This document shows positions 35,735 through 44,735 of a stretch of 64,000 nt of DNA, one piece after another. The stretch is from contig CAUJHS010000052.1 of assembly GCA_963204915.1 (NCBI GenBank), forward strand, positions 23,778-87,777, in the 5' to 3' direction. Position numbers and translations under genes: made by a program. The notes below the pieces were generated by a model. The model had not been told where the DNA came from and did not search any database. It saw nothing but the letters and a program-made list of their open reading frames with translations. The stretch's first letter is position 1. Every line of letters begins with the position of its first letter. The stretch is from Planctomycetota bacterium (lineage in GTDB: Bacteria > Planctomycetota > Planctomycetia > Pirellulales > Pirellulaceae).

Positions 35735-35980
35735 CATAGAAAGCCAGCAGGTCCGGCGACAGGTCCAGCGCGCCGTTTAGTATGCCGCACCAAAAGGCGC
35801 GCCGCTAGCGGAACTCCAAAGGCCGCTTTACCTCAAAGAAACAGGGGTAAATATATCGCGCAAAAACGCAGGAGGTGCAATATATTGTCGATTGCGGCGT
35901 TTACCTGGGTATGCAGGTTTCCAATCGCCTGCGGCGCCGCGATGTCCCCGTTTCCGCGTATCTATGGAGCACCGATCACA

Positions 35981-36925
35981 ATGTGGCGAAATCTCAGCAG
36001 ACTGAATTACTTGTCCATGACGGTTGGATTTGCCGCGCTGGTGTGGTGGGCTGGCGTCGCCGCGGCGCAACGGCCGGATGACGCGGGTGGTCGCGGTCCC
36101 CAAGGGCCGGGTGGACCTGGCGGCGCACCCGGGGGATTTGGTGCGTTTGGTTTCGGACAACCCCCCGGGGGCTTCGGTTTTGGCGGGTTCGGCGGAGGTA
36201 ACCTGTCCAACTTATTACGCCGCCAAGATGTGCGAAAAGAACTCGAATTGCTGGACGACCAAATCGCCAAGTTAGATGAATTAGAACAAGCCGAACGCGA
36301 GCGGATGCGACAACAGTTTGAAAATACAGGGCAAGATCGGGAACGTCGGCGTGACGGCGCAGGGCGCCGCGATGGAGAACGTCGGCCCGAGGGCGAAGCT
36401 CGGCGTGGTCAAGACGCGCCGCCCCAAGCCGAGGATTTTCGCGCAGCGATGGAAGAACGTCGCGTAGCGATGGAACAACGTGAGCGAGAAATCAAAGAAA
36501 AAATTTCTGAAATCCTTCTTCCGCCGCAAATGGAGCGATTGGAGCAACTCGCGATCCAAATGCGACTGCAAGGCGGCGCGATGGCGCTGCTCAACCCCGA
36601 TGTGTTAGGCAAGCTTGATGTATCGGACGAGCAACGCGAACAACTTCGCACCAAGGCTGAAGAAACCGACCGGGAGCTTCAGCGCAAAATGGCGGAACTT
36701 CGGCGCGAAGCGCAAGCACAAGCGGTCGCCACGCTCTCCACAGAGCAGCAAGCGAAGTACAAAGAGCTGATCGGCGAACCGTTCACCTTCCAAAGTGAAC
36801 CCCCGCGCTTTGGCGGCCCTGGCGGTTTCGGCGCACCCGGCGGTCCAGGCGGTCCTCGTGGTCCTGGCGGACAGGGGCGTCCGGCGGGTTCGCCCGAGGG
36901 TCGGCGGCCTGCAAGTGATAACTAA
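35981..36925 (+). CDS. Secreted Gly/Arg-rich Spy-like periplasmic protein
   Basis: A 314-residue exported protein; the signal peptide ends at VAAAQ. Residues about 30-80 are Gly/Pro/Phe-rich. Then follow predicted amphipathic helices typical of the Spy/CpxP class of periplasmic chaperones: RRQDVRKELELLDDQIAKLDELEQAERERMRQQFE, a strongly charged linker (about 110-160), and EMEQ/LLPPQMERLEQLAIQM with repeated LS/LT-x-EQ-like turns (LDVSDEQREQL, LSTEQQAKYKEL). The C-terminal 50 residues are Gly/Pro-rich again. LTXXQ-type turns point to Spy-like, but no holdase activity can be claimed. It is common in planctomycete genomes. The start at 35981 is set by the signal peptide. Confidence 0.75.
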   Translation: MWRNLSRLNYLSMTVGFAALVWWAGVAAAQRPDDAGGRGPQGPGGPGGAPGGFGAFGFGQPPGGFGFGGFGGGNLSNLLRRQDVRKELELLDDQIAKLDELEQAERERMRQQFENTGQDRERRRDGAGRRDGERRPEGEARRGQDAPPQAEDFRAAMEERRVAMEQREREIKEKISEILLPPQMERLEQLAIQMRLQGGAMALLNPDVLGKLDVSDEQREQLRTKAEETDRELQRKMAELRREAQAQAVATLSTEQQAKYKELIGEPFTFQSEPPRFGGPGGFGAPGGPGGPRGPGGQGRPAGSPEGRRPASDN

Positions 36926-37249
36926 ACGCATCGGTAAATCGTGTCGGCGTTGGAGGTTACGCTCCCTCGTCGTTACAAGTACGAAACTCCTGAGGATTCT
37001 CGGGGTTTAAACTTTAGCCGGACTCGATTTTTCGAGATCCATGCCATCGAGAACGGTGAGGCGGGCCGCCTCGGCAAGGGAGGCTCGCCGTTTTTCCATC
37101 AACTTACTTCTTTCCATGGCGCGGCGCCGCCGTGGAGCGAGTGTTGTCGTTGAAAAAGTGCTTGTTACTAACCGATGGCTGGCGGCGCTAGGAGCCAGTC
37201 ATCACCGATTTTTCGATCTCTTCAAGGATGAAGAAAGGACGCGTGAACC
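36926..37249. other. Intergenic region without a convincing gene
   Basis: Short open frames only. Nothing resembling RNA genes or clear promoters was seen except AAAGGA at 37234-37239, the ribosome site of the next gene. Confidence 0.5.
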
Positions 37250-37648
37250 ATGAAGTCCACCCGATCAGAACATCATCACTCGAATCAGAAATCGAATTCT
37301 GAGACCTGGGTGCGGTTTACTTGTCCGCAAGGCCATCGCTTGAAAGCCAACCAGTGCTTCGCGGGTCAAACCGCGGTGTGTCCGACATGCGGTGGGAAAG
37401 CCGAAATTCCGCTCCCGAAGGCGAACCCGATAACCGACACCGGCGCCTTGCGACTGCTCGAAGCGGTGGAGCTCGCCACAGCGGCGCAAGAGGAGCACTT
37501 GCAAGCAACTCGGGCATGTCCTCGCTGCGGCGAAACCATCTTGGCTTCTGCTTCGATGTGCAGCCATTGCCGGCTGTACATGTTTCCTTCCGAAGCCTGG
37601 AAGTCGTTCGTGCGAGCCACGCAGGACCGAGATAATTCGGGCAAATAA
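37250..37648 (+). CDS. Small double zinc-ribbon protein
   Basis: A 132-residue protein with two metal-binding knuckle sets. The first is CPQGHRLKANQCF ... CPTCGG (about residues 25-48), matching the planctomycete RING-like or DUF-type zinc ribbon found at the start of many proteins. The second is CPRCGETILASASMCSHC (about 89-106). AAAGGA lies ten bases before the ATG. The middle (about 55-88) is a short helical linker. It probably binds nucleic acid or protein; no partner is visible next to it. Confidence 0.7.
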   Translation: MKSTRSEHHHSNQKSNSETWVRFTCPQGHRLKANQCFAGQTAVCPTCGGKAEIPLPKANPITDTGALRLLEAVELATAAQEEHLQATRACPRCGETILASASMCSHCRLYMFPSEAWKSFVRATQDRDNSGK

Positions 37649-37884
37649 GCGGAACCGTACGCGGGGGCGCGAGTTTCATCGAAGTGCAGGCGAGTTGTGG
37701 TTTCCTCGTCCCTATTTCATGACACGTCCCACCGGGCCGGATTGGGATGCCCGCTGGTTGATCCTCAATTGCAAAACCGTGTGAGAACGGCGCCTTGCGG
37801 AATGCGGCAGGTCTATCGTAACCTGCCCTCTTTCCAACGAGTCCTGGCTTCCGGCCCAAAGCTTGGTGCACGCGTCGGTTCCCA

Positions 37885-38697
37885 ATGCGCAACTGGTTCC
37901 TTCAACTCGACCCGATCCGGCAAGCGTTTTACGCAGGGCTGTTCACGTGGGGCGTGACCGCGCTTGGCGCCGGACTCGTGCTGTTCGCAAACCGTGTCAA
38001 TCAAAAACTCCTTGACGCGATGCTGGGCTTTGCCGGCGGAGTGATGACCGCCGCGAGCTTCTGGTCGCTTCTTGCTCCTGCGATTGAAATCTCCGAACAG
38101 CGCGCTGGGCTCGTGTGGTTCCCCGCGCTGGTCGGCTTCGTGCTAGGCGGACTTTGCATCTGGGTATTGGATCAGGTGCTTCCCCATTTGCATCCGGACT
38201 TGCCCCTGGCGCAAGCGGAAGGACCTAAGACGGCCTGGCGTCGAAGCGTGCTTTTGGTCTCCGCGATCACGCTTCACAACATTCCCGAGGGGCTGGCGGT
38301 CGGCGTTGCATTTGGCGGCGTAGGACAGGGAGTTTCGTCGGCGACGGTCACGGCCGCCATCGCGCTCGCCCTGGGCATTGGCTTACAAAACTTTCCTGAG
38401 GGAATTGCCGTAGCGATGCCGTTACGCGGCGAAGGCGTCTCGCGGCTCAAATGCTTTTGGTTTGGGCAATTGTCGGCCGCTGTGGAGCCCGTTGCGGCAG
38501 TGGTAGGCGCGGCGGCGGTGGTGTATGCCGCGCCGTTGCTTCCCTATGGTTTGGCGTTTGCTGCTGGGGCGATGATCTTTGTCGTGGTAGAGGAGCTTAT
38601 CCCGGCGTCGCAACGCGCCGGCAATACTGATCTGGCGACATTCTGGTTTATGGCGGGTTTCGCCGTGATGATGACGCTAGACGTTGCTCTGGGATAG
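37885..38697 (+). CDS. ZIP family metal transporter (GufA-like)
   Basis: A 270-residue membrane protein with about eight helices. The two metal-binding helices carry [10 protein letters not shown] and [10 protein letters not shown], the ZIP signature in the GufA/ZupT branch. A short cytoplasmic His-containing loop ([10 protein letters not shown]) lies between helices III and IV. It should import zinc or another divalent metal. The start at 37885 precedes the first helix directly; the upstream region is Arg/Pro-rich. Confidence 0.9.
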   Translation: MRNWFLQLDPIRQAFYAGLFTWGVTALGAGLVLFANRVNQKLLDAMLGFAGGVMTAASFWSLLAPAIEISEQRAGLVWFPALVGFVLGGLCIWVLDQVLPHLHPDLPLAQAEGPKTAWRRSVLLVSAITLHNIPEGLAVGVAFGGVGQGVSSATVTAAIALALGIGLQNFPEGIAVAMPLRGEGVSRLKCFWFGQLSAAVEPVAAVVGAAAVVYAAPLLPYGLAFAAGAMIFVVVEELIPASQRAGNTDLATFWFMAGFAVMMTLDVALG

Positions 38698-39135
38698 CCC
38701 GCCTTCCGACGCGGCGCAACCGCTGCCCGTGCCGCGAGCATTACGAACCGTCGATGGGCATGGCGGTACGCAGCACGTCGTTCGAAGGTCACGTCTGCCC
38801 TCACGCCTGGGGTGGAACGGCCATCGCCGTCTCCACCTAGATGGTGCGCACAACGCAAAAGGCGTTCTTGTTGCGCAGGGTGCGCGTGGCTATGTGCGAA
38901 TCCGCACGTTTGCGTGCGGCGGAACGTGCAGAATTGGTCGTTGCGCGCGTCGTCGCCGAGCAAAAACTTGTTGTTTTTCCCAATCTTTCTGGGCGTTGGG
39001 GCCTTGCGCCAGCTTATACGGGTCCGGCATAACCCTTGCGGATAACGTCATCAGGCGAGCAAAACTGGCATTAGGGACTGCGGCGCGCTTTCTCCACGCG
39101 TTGTTGTGAAGCATGATGAAGGTTGGGGGGAAGTC
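38698..39135. other. Intergenic region without a convincing gene
   Basis: An open frame (38684-39109) overlaps the end of the ZIP gene but is Arg/Ala-rich and without motifs. A possible promoter for the exporter operon lies near 39004-39033, but it is weak. Confidence 0.5.
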
Positions 39136-39894
39136 ATGCCCGAACTGGCGAACCTATCGAACGCGCAGCATTCTGCGGAGACCGTGAACGGACGCGCCGT
39201 GTTTGAGGCGCGCGGCATCACGAAGACGTACGGTATGGGGGAAGTTGAGGTGCACGCCTTGCGCGGCGTCGATCTGGAATTGTATGAAGGCGAATTGGTC
39301 GTGTTGCTGGGACCTTCGGGAAGCGGCAAGTCGACTCTGCTGAATATCTTGGGCGGGCTTGACGCTCCGACGACCGGCGACGTTCATTATTTGGATCATG
39401 ACTTGACCCAATATGACGATGACGCGCTCACGCGCTATCGGCGCGAGCACGTCGGGTTCGTGTTTCAATTCTACAACTTAATCCCCAGCTTGACCGCGCG
39501 CGAGAATGTCGCCCTGGTGACCGACATTGCAGAGCATCCCATGCGTCCCGAGGAAGCGTTGGAGTTGGTCGGATTAGGCGAACGACTTGATCACTTTCCG
39601 GCGCAGCTTTCCGGCGGCGAGCAGCAACGCGTGGCGATTGCGCGGGCCATCGCGAAGCGTCCTGATGTGCTGCTGTGCGATGAGCCCACCGGGGCGCTGG
39701 ACGCGAAGACCGGCATCTTGGTGCTGGAAGCCATTGAACGGGTCAATCAGGAATTAGGAACCACTACCGCAGTGATTACGCACAACGCCGTAATTGCGCA
39801 AATGGCTGATCGCGTCATTTCGCTTTCCGACGGGAGAATCGCCCACACCGACATCAACGCTGTGAAAGCCGCTGCCCGCGACCTGGCGTGGTGA
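39136..39894 (+). CDS. ABC transporter ATP-binding protein (MacB/LolD-type)
   Basis: A 252-residue ATPase. Walker A is GPSGSGKST (59-67), the Q-loop is [11 protein letters not shown], the signature [14 protein letters not shown] and Walker [12 protein letters not shown], followed by ITHNA. The sequence type is that of MacB/LolD/DevA-like ATPases that couple to FtsX-fold permeases. The start at 39136 with a G-rich upstream (GGGGGGAAG) was preferred over GTG at 39106. One base separates its stop from the next start, so the genes are co-translated. ATPase, permease and adaptor genes are in a row, as in DevBCA or MacAB. Confidence 0.92.
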   Translation: MPELANLSNAQHSAETVNGRAVFEARGITKTYGMGEVEVHALRGVDLELYEGELVVLLGPSGSGKSTLLNILGGLDAPTTGDVHYLDHDLTQYDDDALTRYRREHVGFVFQFYNLIPSLTARENVALVTDIAEHPMRPEEALELVGLGERLDHFPAQLSGGEQQRVAIARAIAKRPDVLLCDEPTGALDAKTGILVLEAIERVNQELGTTTAVITHNAVIAQMADRVISLSDGRIAHTDINAVKAAARDLAW

Positions 39895-39895
39895 A

Positions 39896-42268
39896 ATGAA
39901 GGCCATGAAAGCGCTGAACCGAAAACTACTTCGTGACCTGTACCACCTGCGTGGACAGGCCCTAGCCGTAGGGTTGGTCATCGCGTGCGGCATCGCAACG
40001 TTCGTCATGTCGTTCAGCACCATGGAGTCGCTGCGCCATACGCAAGCGAGCTATTACGCAACCTATCGCTTCGCGCACGTCTTTGCGCAACTGAAGCGAG
40101 CGCCGGAAGGGCTCGCGCCGCGCCTGGCCGCAATTCCCGGCGTCGGTCAGTTGCAAACGCGCGTGGTGGCCGACGTAACGGTCGACGTGGCAGGCTTTGC
40201 CGAGCCGGTGACGGGACGACTCATTTCGCTGCCCGAGCCGAACACCGCCAATTTGAACGATCTCTACCTGCGACACGGTCGTCTCGTAGAGCCGGGACGA
40301 GACGATGAGGCGGTGGTGAGCGAGGCCTTTGCCGTGGCGCATGACTTGCGGCCGGGCGATACGGTGCGCGTGGTAATCAACGGTCGGCAGCAACGTTTGC
40401 GCCTTGTAGGCGTGGTGCTTTCGCCCGAATACGTGATGCAAATTCGCGCTGGCGACTTTCTGCCCGATACCAAACGCTTTGGAGTCTTTTGGATGGACCG
40501 CGAAGCGCTGGCGTCGGCGTTCAACATGGAAGGCGCGTTTAATGATGTGTCGCTCACGTTGACACGCAGCGCCTCGGAGGCGGAAGTGATCGACCGACTG
40601 GATCAATGGTTGCGGCCCTATGGCGGCGTGGGGGCGTTCGGCCGCGGCGATCAGATGTCGAACCGTTATGTGACCGACGAAATTCGCCAATTGCGCGCCA
40701 TGGGTCTGATTGTCCCCGGCATCTTTCTGGCCGTGGCGGTGTTTCTGTTTAACGTGGTGTTGTCTCGTCAGGTCAGCACGCAGCGCGAGCAAATCGCGGC
40801 CTTGAAAGCCTTCGGCTACTCGAAACGCGAAATCGCGTGGCATTATTTGAAATTGGTTTTGGTCATTGCGGTATTCGGAGTCGTGTGCGGCGCCAGTGTA
40901 GGAGCGTGGATGGGGCGCGATCTTACCGAAATGTACACGACGTTTTATCGCTTCCCCAAGTTCACCTTTCAACTCGATCCCGGCGTGGTGCTTTCGGCGT
41001 TCCTGTTGACGTGCGCCGCCGCCGTTGTGGGAGGGTTGGGCGCTGTGCGGCGAGCAAGTCGTCTTCCGCCCGCGGAGGCGATGCGCCCCGAACCACCCGC
41101 CGTTTATCATCGCACCGTGGTCGAGCGCCTGGGGCTAGGAGGCCTGCTTTCGCCTGCGATGCGGATGATATTGCGAAACTTGGAGCGCCGTCCGGGTAAG
41201 GCTGCGACTTCCATTTTGGGAATTGCGTTGGCGGCTTCGGTACTCGTGCTGGGAAGCTTTGTCGTCGACGCGATGAACTACCTGATCGCGTTTCAGTTCG
41301 AGAAATCCCAGCGATACGATATGACCGTGGCTTTTGTCGAACCGGCCTCGGCCCAAGCAGAATATGAGTTGCGCCGTTTGCCGGGCGTCATGCAGTGTGA
41401 ACCATTCCGCACGCTGCCCACACGAATACGCAGCGGGAATCGATCCCGGCGCGTCGCCATCATGGGTTTGCCGCGCGACGGCGAATTGCAACGTCTCTTG
41501 GATGCGCAGGAACGACGGACTCCTATTCCTCCGCAAGGTTTGTTGCTCTCGGAAAAACTCGCCGAGTTGCTCGACGTGGGTTTGGGAGACACCGTGACGG
41601 TCGAAGTGCTCGAAGGCAGGCAACCCGTGCACGAGGCGGTGGTCACGGGACTGGCGGCCGATTTCGCCGGCACGAATGCGTATATGGATCTCGACGCGCT
41701 CCATCGGCTGATGCAGGAAGGCGATACGCTCTCCGGCGCATTTTTGACTGTCGATGCGAACCGATCGAAGGATCTTTACGCAACGCTCAAGAACACTCCG
41801 CGCGTGGCGAGCGTGTCGCTCAAGCGTGCTACGCTGCAAAGTTTCCGTGAGACGATTGCTGAAAACCTGTTGCGTATGACGACCTTTAACGTGGCCTTTG
41901 CGAGCGTGATTGCGTTTGGTGTTGTTTACAACAGTGCGAGGATCTCGCTGTCGGAACGATCGCGCGAACTAGCGACCTTGCGCGTCATCGGTTTCACCCG
42001 CGCCGAAATTTCGGCGATTCTTCTGGGCGAATTAGCCGTGTTGACGCTCGCGGCCATTCCTGGCGGCCTGTTGATTGGTTATGGTTTTGCGGCGTTCACA
42101 ACGCTGGGGTTAGATACGGAAATGTACCGGATTCCACTCGTGGTGGACCGCGCAACATTTGGTTTTGCGGCCGTGGTGGTGCTTGCTGCGGCCCTGTTTT
42201 CGGCTCTGATGGTCCGCCGCCGGCTAGATCATTTGGATTTGATTGCCGTGCTCAAGACGAAAGAGTAG
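39896..42268 (+). CDS. ABC transporter permease (FtsX/MacB-type)
   Basis: A 790-residue permease. A first helix (GLVIACGIATFVMSF) is followed by a large periplasmic domain, a bundle of three helices near residues 265-380, a second periplasmic domain after another hydrophobic segment (AATSILGIALAASVLVLGSF), and a last bundle (about 665-780). This is two FtsX units in one chain, the size of LolC/E- or DevC-type fused permeases. QREQIAALKAFGYSKREI and ELATLRVIGFTRAEI are the two coupling helices that contact the ATPase. It likely mechanically extrudes a lipid, peptide or glycolipid through the adaptor encoded next. Confidence 0.9.
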   Translation: MKAMKALNRKLLRDLYHLRGQALAVGLVIACGIATFVMSFSTMESLRHTQASYYATYRFAHVFAQLKRAPEGLAPRLAAIPGVGQLQTRVVADVTVDVAGFAEPVTGRLISLPEPNTANLNDLYLRHGRLVEPGRDDEAVVSEAFAVAHDLRPGDTVRVVINGRQQRLRLVGVVLSPEYVMQIRAGDFLPDTKRFGVFWMDREALASAFNMEGAFNDVSLTLTRSASEAEVIDRLDQWLRPYGGVGAFGRGDQMSNRYVTDEIRQLRAMGLIVPGIFLAVAVFLFNVVLSRQVSTQREQIAALKAFGYSKREIAWHYLKLVLVIAVFGVVCGASVGAWMGRDLTEMYTTFYRFPKFTFQLDPGVVLSAFLLTCAAAVVGGLGAVRRASRLPPAEAMRPEPPAVYHRTVVERLGLGGLLSPAMRMILRNLERRPGKAATSILGIALAASVLVLGSFVVDAMNYLIAFQFEKSQRYDMTVAFVEPASAQAEYELRRLPGVMQCEPFRTLPTRIRSGNRSRRVAIMGLPRDGELQRLLDAQERRTPIPPQGLLLSEKLAELLDVGLGDTVTVEVLEGRQPVHEAVVTGLAADFAGTNAYMDLDALHRLMQEGDTLSGAFLTVDANRSKDLYATLKNTPRVASVSLKRATLQSFRETIAENLLRMTTFNVAFASVIAFGVVYNSARISLSERSRELATLRVIGFTRAEISAILLGELAVLTLAAIPGGLLIGYGFAAFTTLGLDTEMYRIPLVVDRATFGFAAVVVLAAALFSALMVRRRLDHLDLIAVLKTKE

Positions 42269-42277
42269 GAGGCAACG

Positions 42278-43486
42278 GTGAAATTCCGATTCTCGTTGCG
42301 AAGATTGTTGCTGGTGGTGTGCGGCGTGGGCGTGCTTTCGGCGTTGGCGTATGCGTTCATGCCTCGGCCTTTGTCGGTGGATGTGGCGACCGTCGAACGC
42401 GGCCACATGGCGGTGACGATCGACGAGGACGGCAAGACCCGCATCAAAGAACGATACGTGATCGCAGCGCCGTTGTCGGGAATTCTGCGCCGCGTCGAAC
42501 TGCACGCCGGAGACCCCGTCGTTCGGAATGAAACGGTCGTGGCGATCGTCGAACCGCGAGACCCCGACTTGCTCGACGCGCGCGAAATCGCTGAAAGAGA
42601 AGCCAAGGTCAAATCGACCGAAGCCGCGCTTCGTCTGGCGCAAATGATGCGAGAGAAAGCCAAGGCGGCGCTTGATTATACGGAGTCGGAGTTGGGCCGC
42701 CTGCAACCGTTAGTGCAAACCAAAGCGATTTCGCAGCAACAATTGGAAAATGTGGAGCGTATCTTTCGCATTTGCGAAAAAGAATACCGTGGCGCCGTTT
42801 TCTCGGAGGAAATCGCACAGTTTGAATTGGAGTTGGCGCGTGCGGCGCTGGTGCGAACACGACCTGGCGAAGAGAATTCGGCCCACGCCGATGATTTTGA
42901 GATTCGCTCCCCCATCGAGGGGCGCGTGTTACGCGTGTTTCACGAGAGCGCCGCGATGGTCGCCTCCGGCGAGCCGATCCTGGAAGTGGGCGACCCGTCG
43001 GACTTGGAGTTAGAGATCGACGTTCTTTCCCAAGACGCGGTGCGCATTCCACCGGGAGCCAAGGTCTTAGTAGACGATTGGGGCGGAGAGACGCCGCTGA
43101 TCGGAACGGTGCGGGTGGTGGAGCCCTCGGGATTCACCAAGATCTCGGCGCTTGGCGTGGAGGAGCAACGCGTCAATGTGATCGTGGATTTGGACGAACC
43201 TTCGACGCGCCGCGCTTCCCTGGGCGACGCCTACCGCGTGGAAGCACGTATTATCATTTGGGAAAGCGATGGCGTTCTCAAGGTTCCCGCGAGTGCGCTG
43301 TTTCGCCATGCGCAAAAGTGGGCGGTGTTTCGCGTAACGAATAACCGGGCGTTGCTGCAATTCGTCAAGATGGGTCGGCAAGGGCAACTCGAGTGCGAAG
43401 TGTTAGAAGGACTTGAAGAAGGCGATCGAGTAATCGTTTACCCCAGCGACCAGGTGCGCGACGGAGTCGCAGTCATGGTTCAATAA
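42278..43486 (+). CDS. Efflux periplasmic adaptor (HlyD/MacA-like membrane fusion protein)
   Basis: A 402-residue protein starting at GTG 42278 with a perfect AGGAGG (42267-42272) ahead. It has one N-terminal membrane helix, then a lipoyl-like half (IAAPLSGILRRVELHAGDPVVRNETVVAIV), a coiled-coil hairpin (about 100-200, alternating charged residues), the second lipoyl half (FEIRSPIEGRVLRVFHESAAMVASGEPILEVGD) and a beta-barrel domain. This is the standard adaptor order. It should link the permease to an outer-membrane channel; no TolC-like gene is present here. It ends the exporter operon. Confidence 0.92.
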   Translation: MKFRFSLRRLLLVVCGVGVLSALAYAFMPRPLSVDVATVERGHMAVTIDEDGKTRIKERYVIAAPLSGILRRVELHAGDPVVRNETVVAIVEPRDPDLLDAREIAEREAKVKSTEAALRLAQMMREKAKAALDYTESELGRLQPLVQTKAISQQQLENVERIFRICEKEYRGAVFSEEIAQFELELARAALVRTRPGEENSAHADDFEIRSPIEGRVLRVFHESAAMVASGEPILEVGDPSDLELEIDVLSQDAVRIPPGAKVLVDDWGGETPLIGTVRVVEPSGFTKISALGVEEQRVNVIVDLDEPSTRRASLGDAYRVEARIIIWESDGVLKVPASALFRHAQKWAVFRVTNNRALLQFVKMGRQGQLECEVLEGLEEGDRVIVYPSDQVRDGVAVMVQ

Positions 43487-44011
43487 CTTCTGGCGACTTT
43501 GCAAGCGATTGTTGCGAACCAACTCGTTTTTTGATCCGTATTAATAGCAGAGGAGAAAAGAAGTTGGTCGGAAGCCATCGGGTTGCGAATCAGGAGCCCT
43601 CGCCTGAGGAACCACCCAATGCGAGCGGCGCGCTGACGGCGCTAAAATGCTGCTCAACGTCGAAGGCAAACTTTCTTCCTCTTCTCCATCGACGGGTGGT
43701 CGGTGGGTTTGAGAGATGACGGGCGGGTCCGCTGCTCCAGAGTCCCACAGGACTCGGCGCCCGTCGGCGGATTTGGCTGCTATCCGCCACATACGGCTGA
43801 TGCCTTTCAAGTGGAGGACCCGCTAGGCGGCGCTGATCGCTTCGCGAGGCTTCGCCGTCGGAATTTCGCCCTCTTGCTCGGGTGAGGACCACGACTGGGG
43901 CGAAGGCCCTTCGGGGGGCGCAACCTAACCTCGTCGGAACGATCAGCTTTTTACAGAGTCTCCGCCGCCCGGTAAGGAAACCGGGCGGTTTTTTTTTTGC
44001 GCGGAGCGGCG
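43487..44011. other. Region without a convincing gene ending in a strong terminator; possible noncoding RNA
   Basis: About 480 bases between the adaptor stop and a strong terminator contain no credible protein gene. The only weak candidate is a 62-codon frame at 43531-43719, which has AGGAG at 43551-43555. I looked for RNase P RNA, tmRNA and SRP RNA core motifs and recognise none. Several GC-rich inverted repeats occur at 43800-43920. A transcript ending at 43998 is expected; its identity is open. Confidence 0.35.
43965..43998 (+). terminator. Rho-independent terminator
   Basis: An eight-base GC stem (CCGCCCGG at 43965-43972, CCGGGCGG at 43981-43988) closes an eight-base loop and is followed at once by ten T residues (43989-43998). 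It works for plus-strand transcription. The nearest plus-strand gene ends 480 bases earlier. The convergent lipoprotein gene is on the other strand and has no T-run on its side. Confidence 0.9.
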
Positions 44012-44575
44012 CTAATTCACGTGGGCCGACGCACGCTCCAAGTAGAAGTTCGCGTTGAACGCTTCTTTGTGCTCGATCACAAAAGTCTGTACATCTTCCG
44101 TAGGCGCGGTCAAAAAAATACGGCCATTGAACGACGCATGTTCGATGGCGTCGGGGTGGTCCCCCAGGAACTTTTCCAGCCACGCATAATCCATCGCCGC
44201 CAATTCTAAGGTAGGCGTTGTTTGCCGGACCAGGTAAATGGTGTGCAGCGGCACGAGATGAACGTCGAAGAAGGGGCTCGCGCCGGTTTCGACCTTTTCT
44301 GGCGCAAGGTCCAGGAATTGTACGCCTTGGACATTCGCTAAATGACCAACAAATCGCGCCGATCGTCCGTCGTTATCGGTAAACACCAACAGGTAGGATG
44401 TTGCGTTGCGCGCCGTAAAATCCCAGGTCGCCGTGCCGCCGGGTTGTGTCCAGAGGCCGACAACGGACGCATCAAACACAAGGTTTTCGTCGGTAAATAC
44501 CGCGTTGAGCGATGGCAGACAGCCTCCGAGCAACAAGAGTCCAGCGAGCAGGCCCAAAGAGAATTTTGGTTTCAT
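44012..44575 (-). CDS. Hypothetical lipoprotein
   Basis: A 187-residue protein. The start at 44575 gives a textbook lipoprotein signal, LGLLAGLLLLGGC with the lipidated Cys19; the frame can extend to 44647 but that would hide it. The mature part is mixed alpha/beta with no known catalytic motif; DASVVGLWTQPGGTATWDF and YLLVFTDNDGRSARFVGHLA resemble small planctomycete lipoproteins of unknown function. It is convergent with the terminator at 43965-43998. Confidence 0.75.
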   Translation of the reverse strand: MKPKFSLGLLAGLLLLGGCLPSLNAVFTDENLVFDASVVGLWTQPGGTATWDFTARNATSYLLVFTDNDGRSARFVGHLANVQGVQFLDLAPEKVETGASPFFDVHLVPLHTIYLVRQTTPTLELAAMDYAWLEKFLGDHPDAIEHASFNGRIFLTAPTEDVQTFVIEHKEAFNANFYLERASAHVN

Positions 44576-44735
44576 AGTAGGCGCCTTGAGAAAGAAGGTG
44601 ATCGACGAACCGGCGCTCACGCGTCCGTTCGCCCGGGATATATCCACGGACCGGAGGAGCCGTGAGCGTCACGGTCCGTGCTTTTCACCTTTGTCGCTCC
44701 CTCCTTGCGCCGGCGCCGGAGTAGTGCTCCGGCCG

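Noticed and set aside
33410..36000. Ethanolamine microcompartment cluster
   Set aside because: No shell protein, EutA, EutE, EutG or eut regulator gene is near the EutBC fusion; it stands alone.
38684..39109. 141-codon plus-strand frame after the ZIP gene
   Set aside because: Overlaps the gene end and lacks any motif; probably intergenic.
43531..43719. 62-codon frame in the region after the adaptor gene
   Set aside because: It has a plausible SD but no similarity or domain features; kept only as a remark.
43487..43998. Idea that the region after the adaptor gene is RNase P RNA, tmRNA or SRP RNA
   Set aside because: I looked for their core motifs, for example the RNase P CRI block and the tmRNA tag end, and found none.
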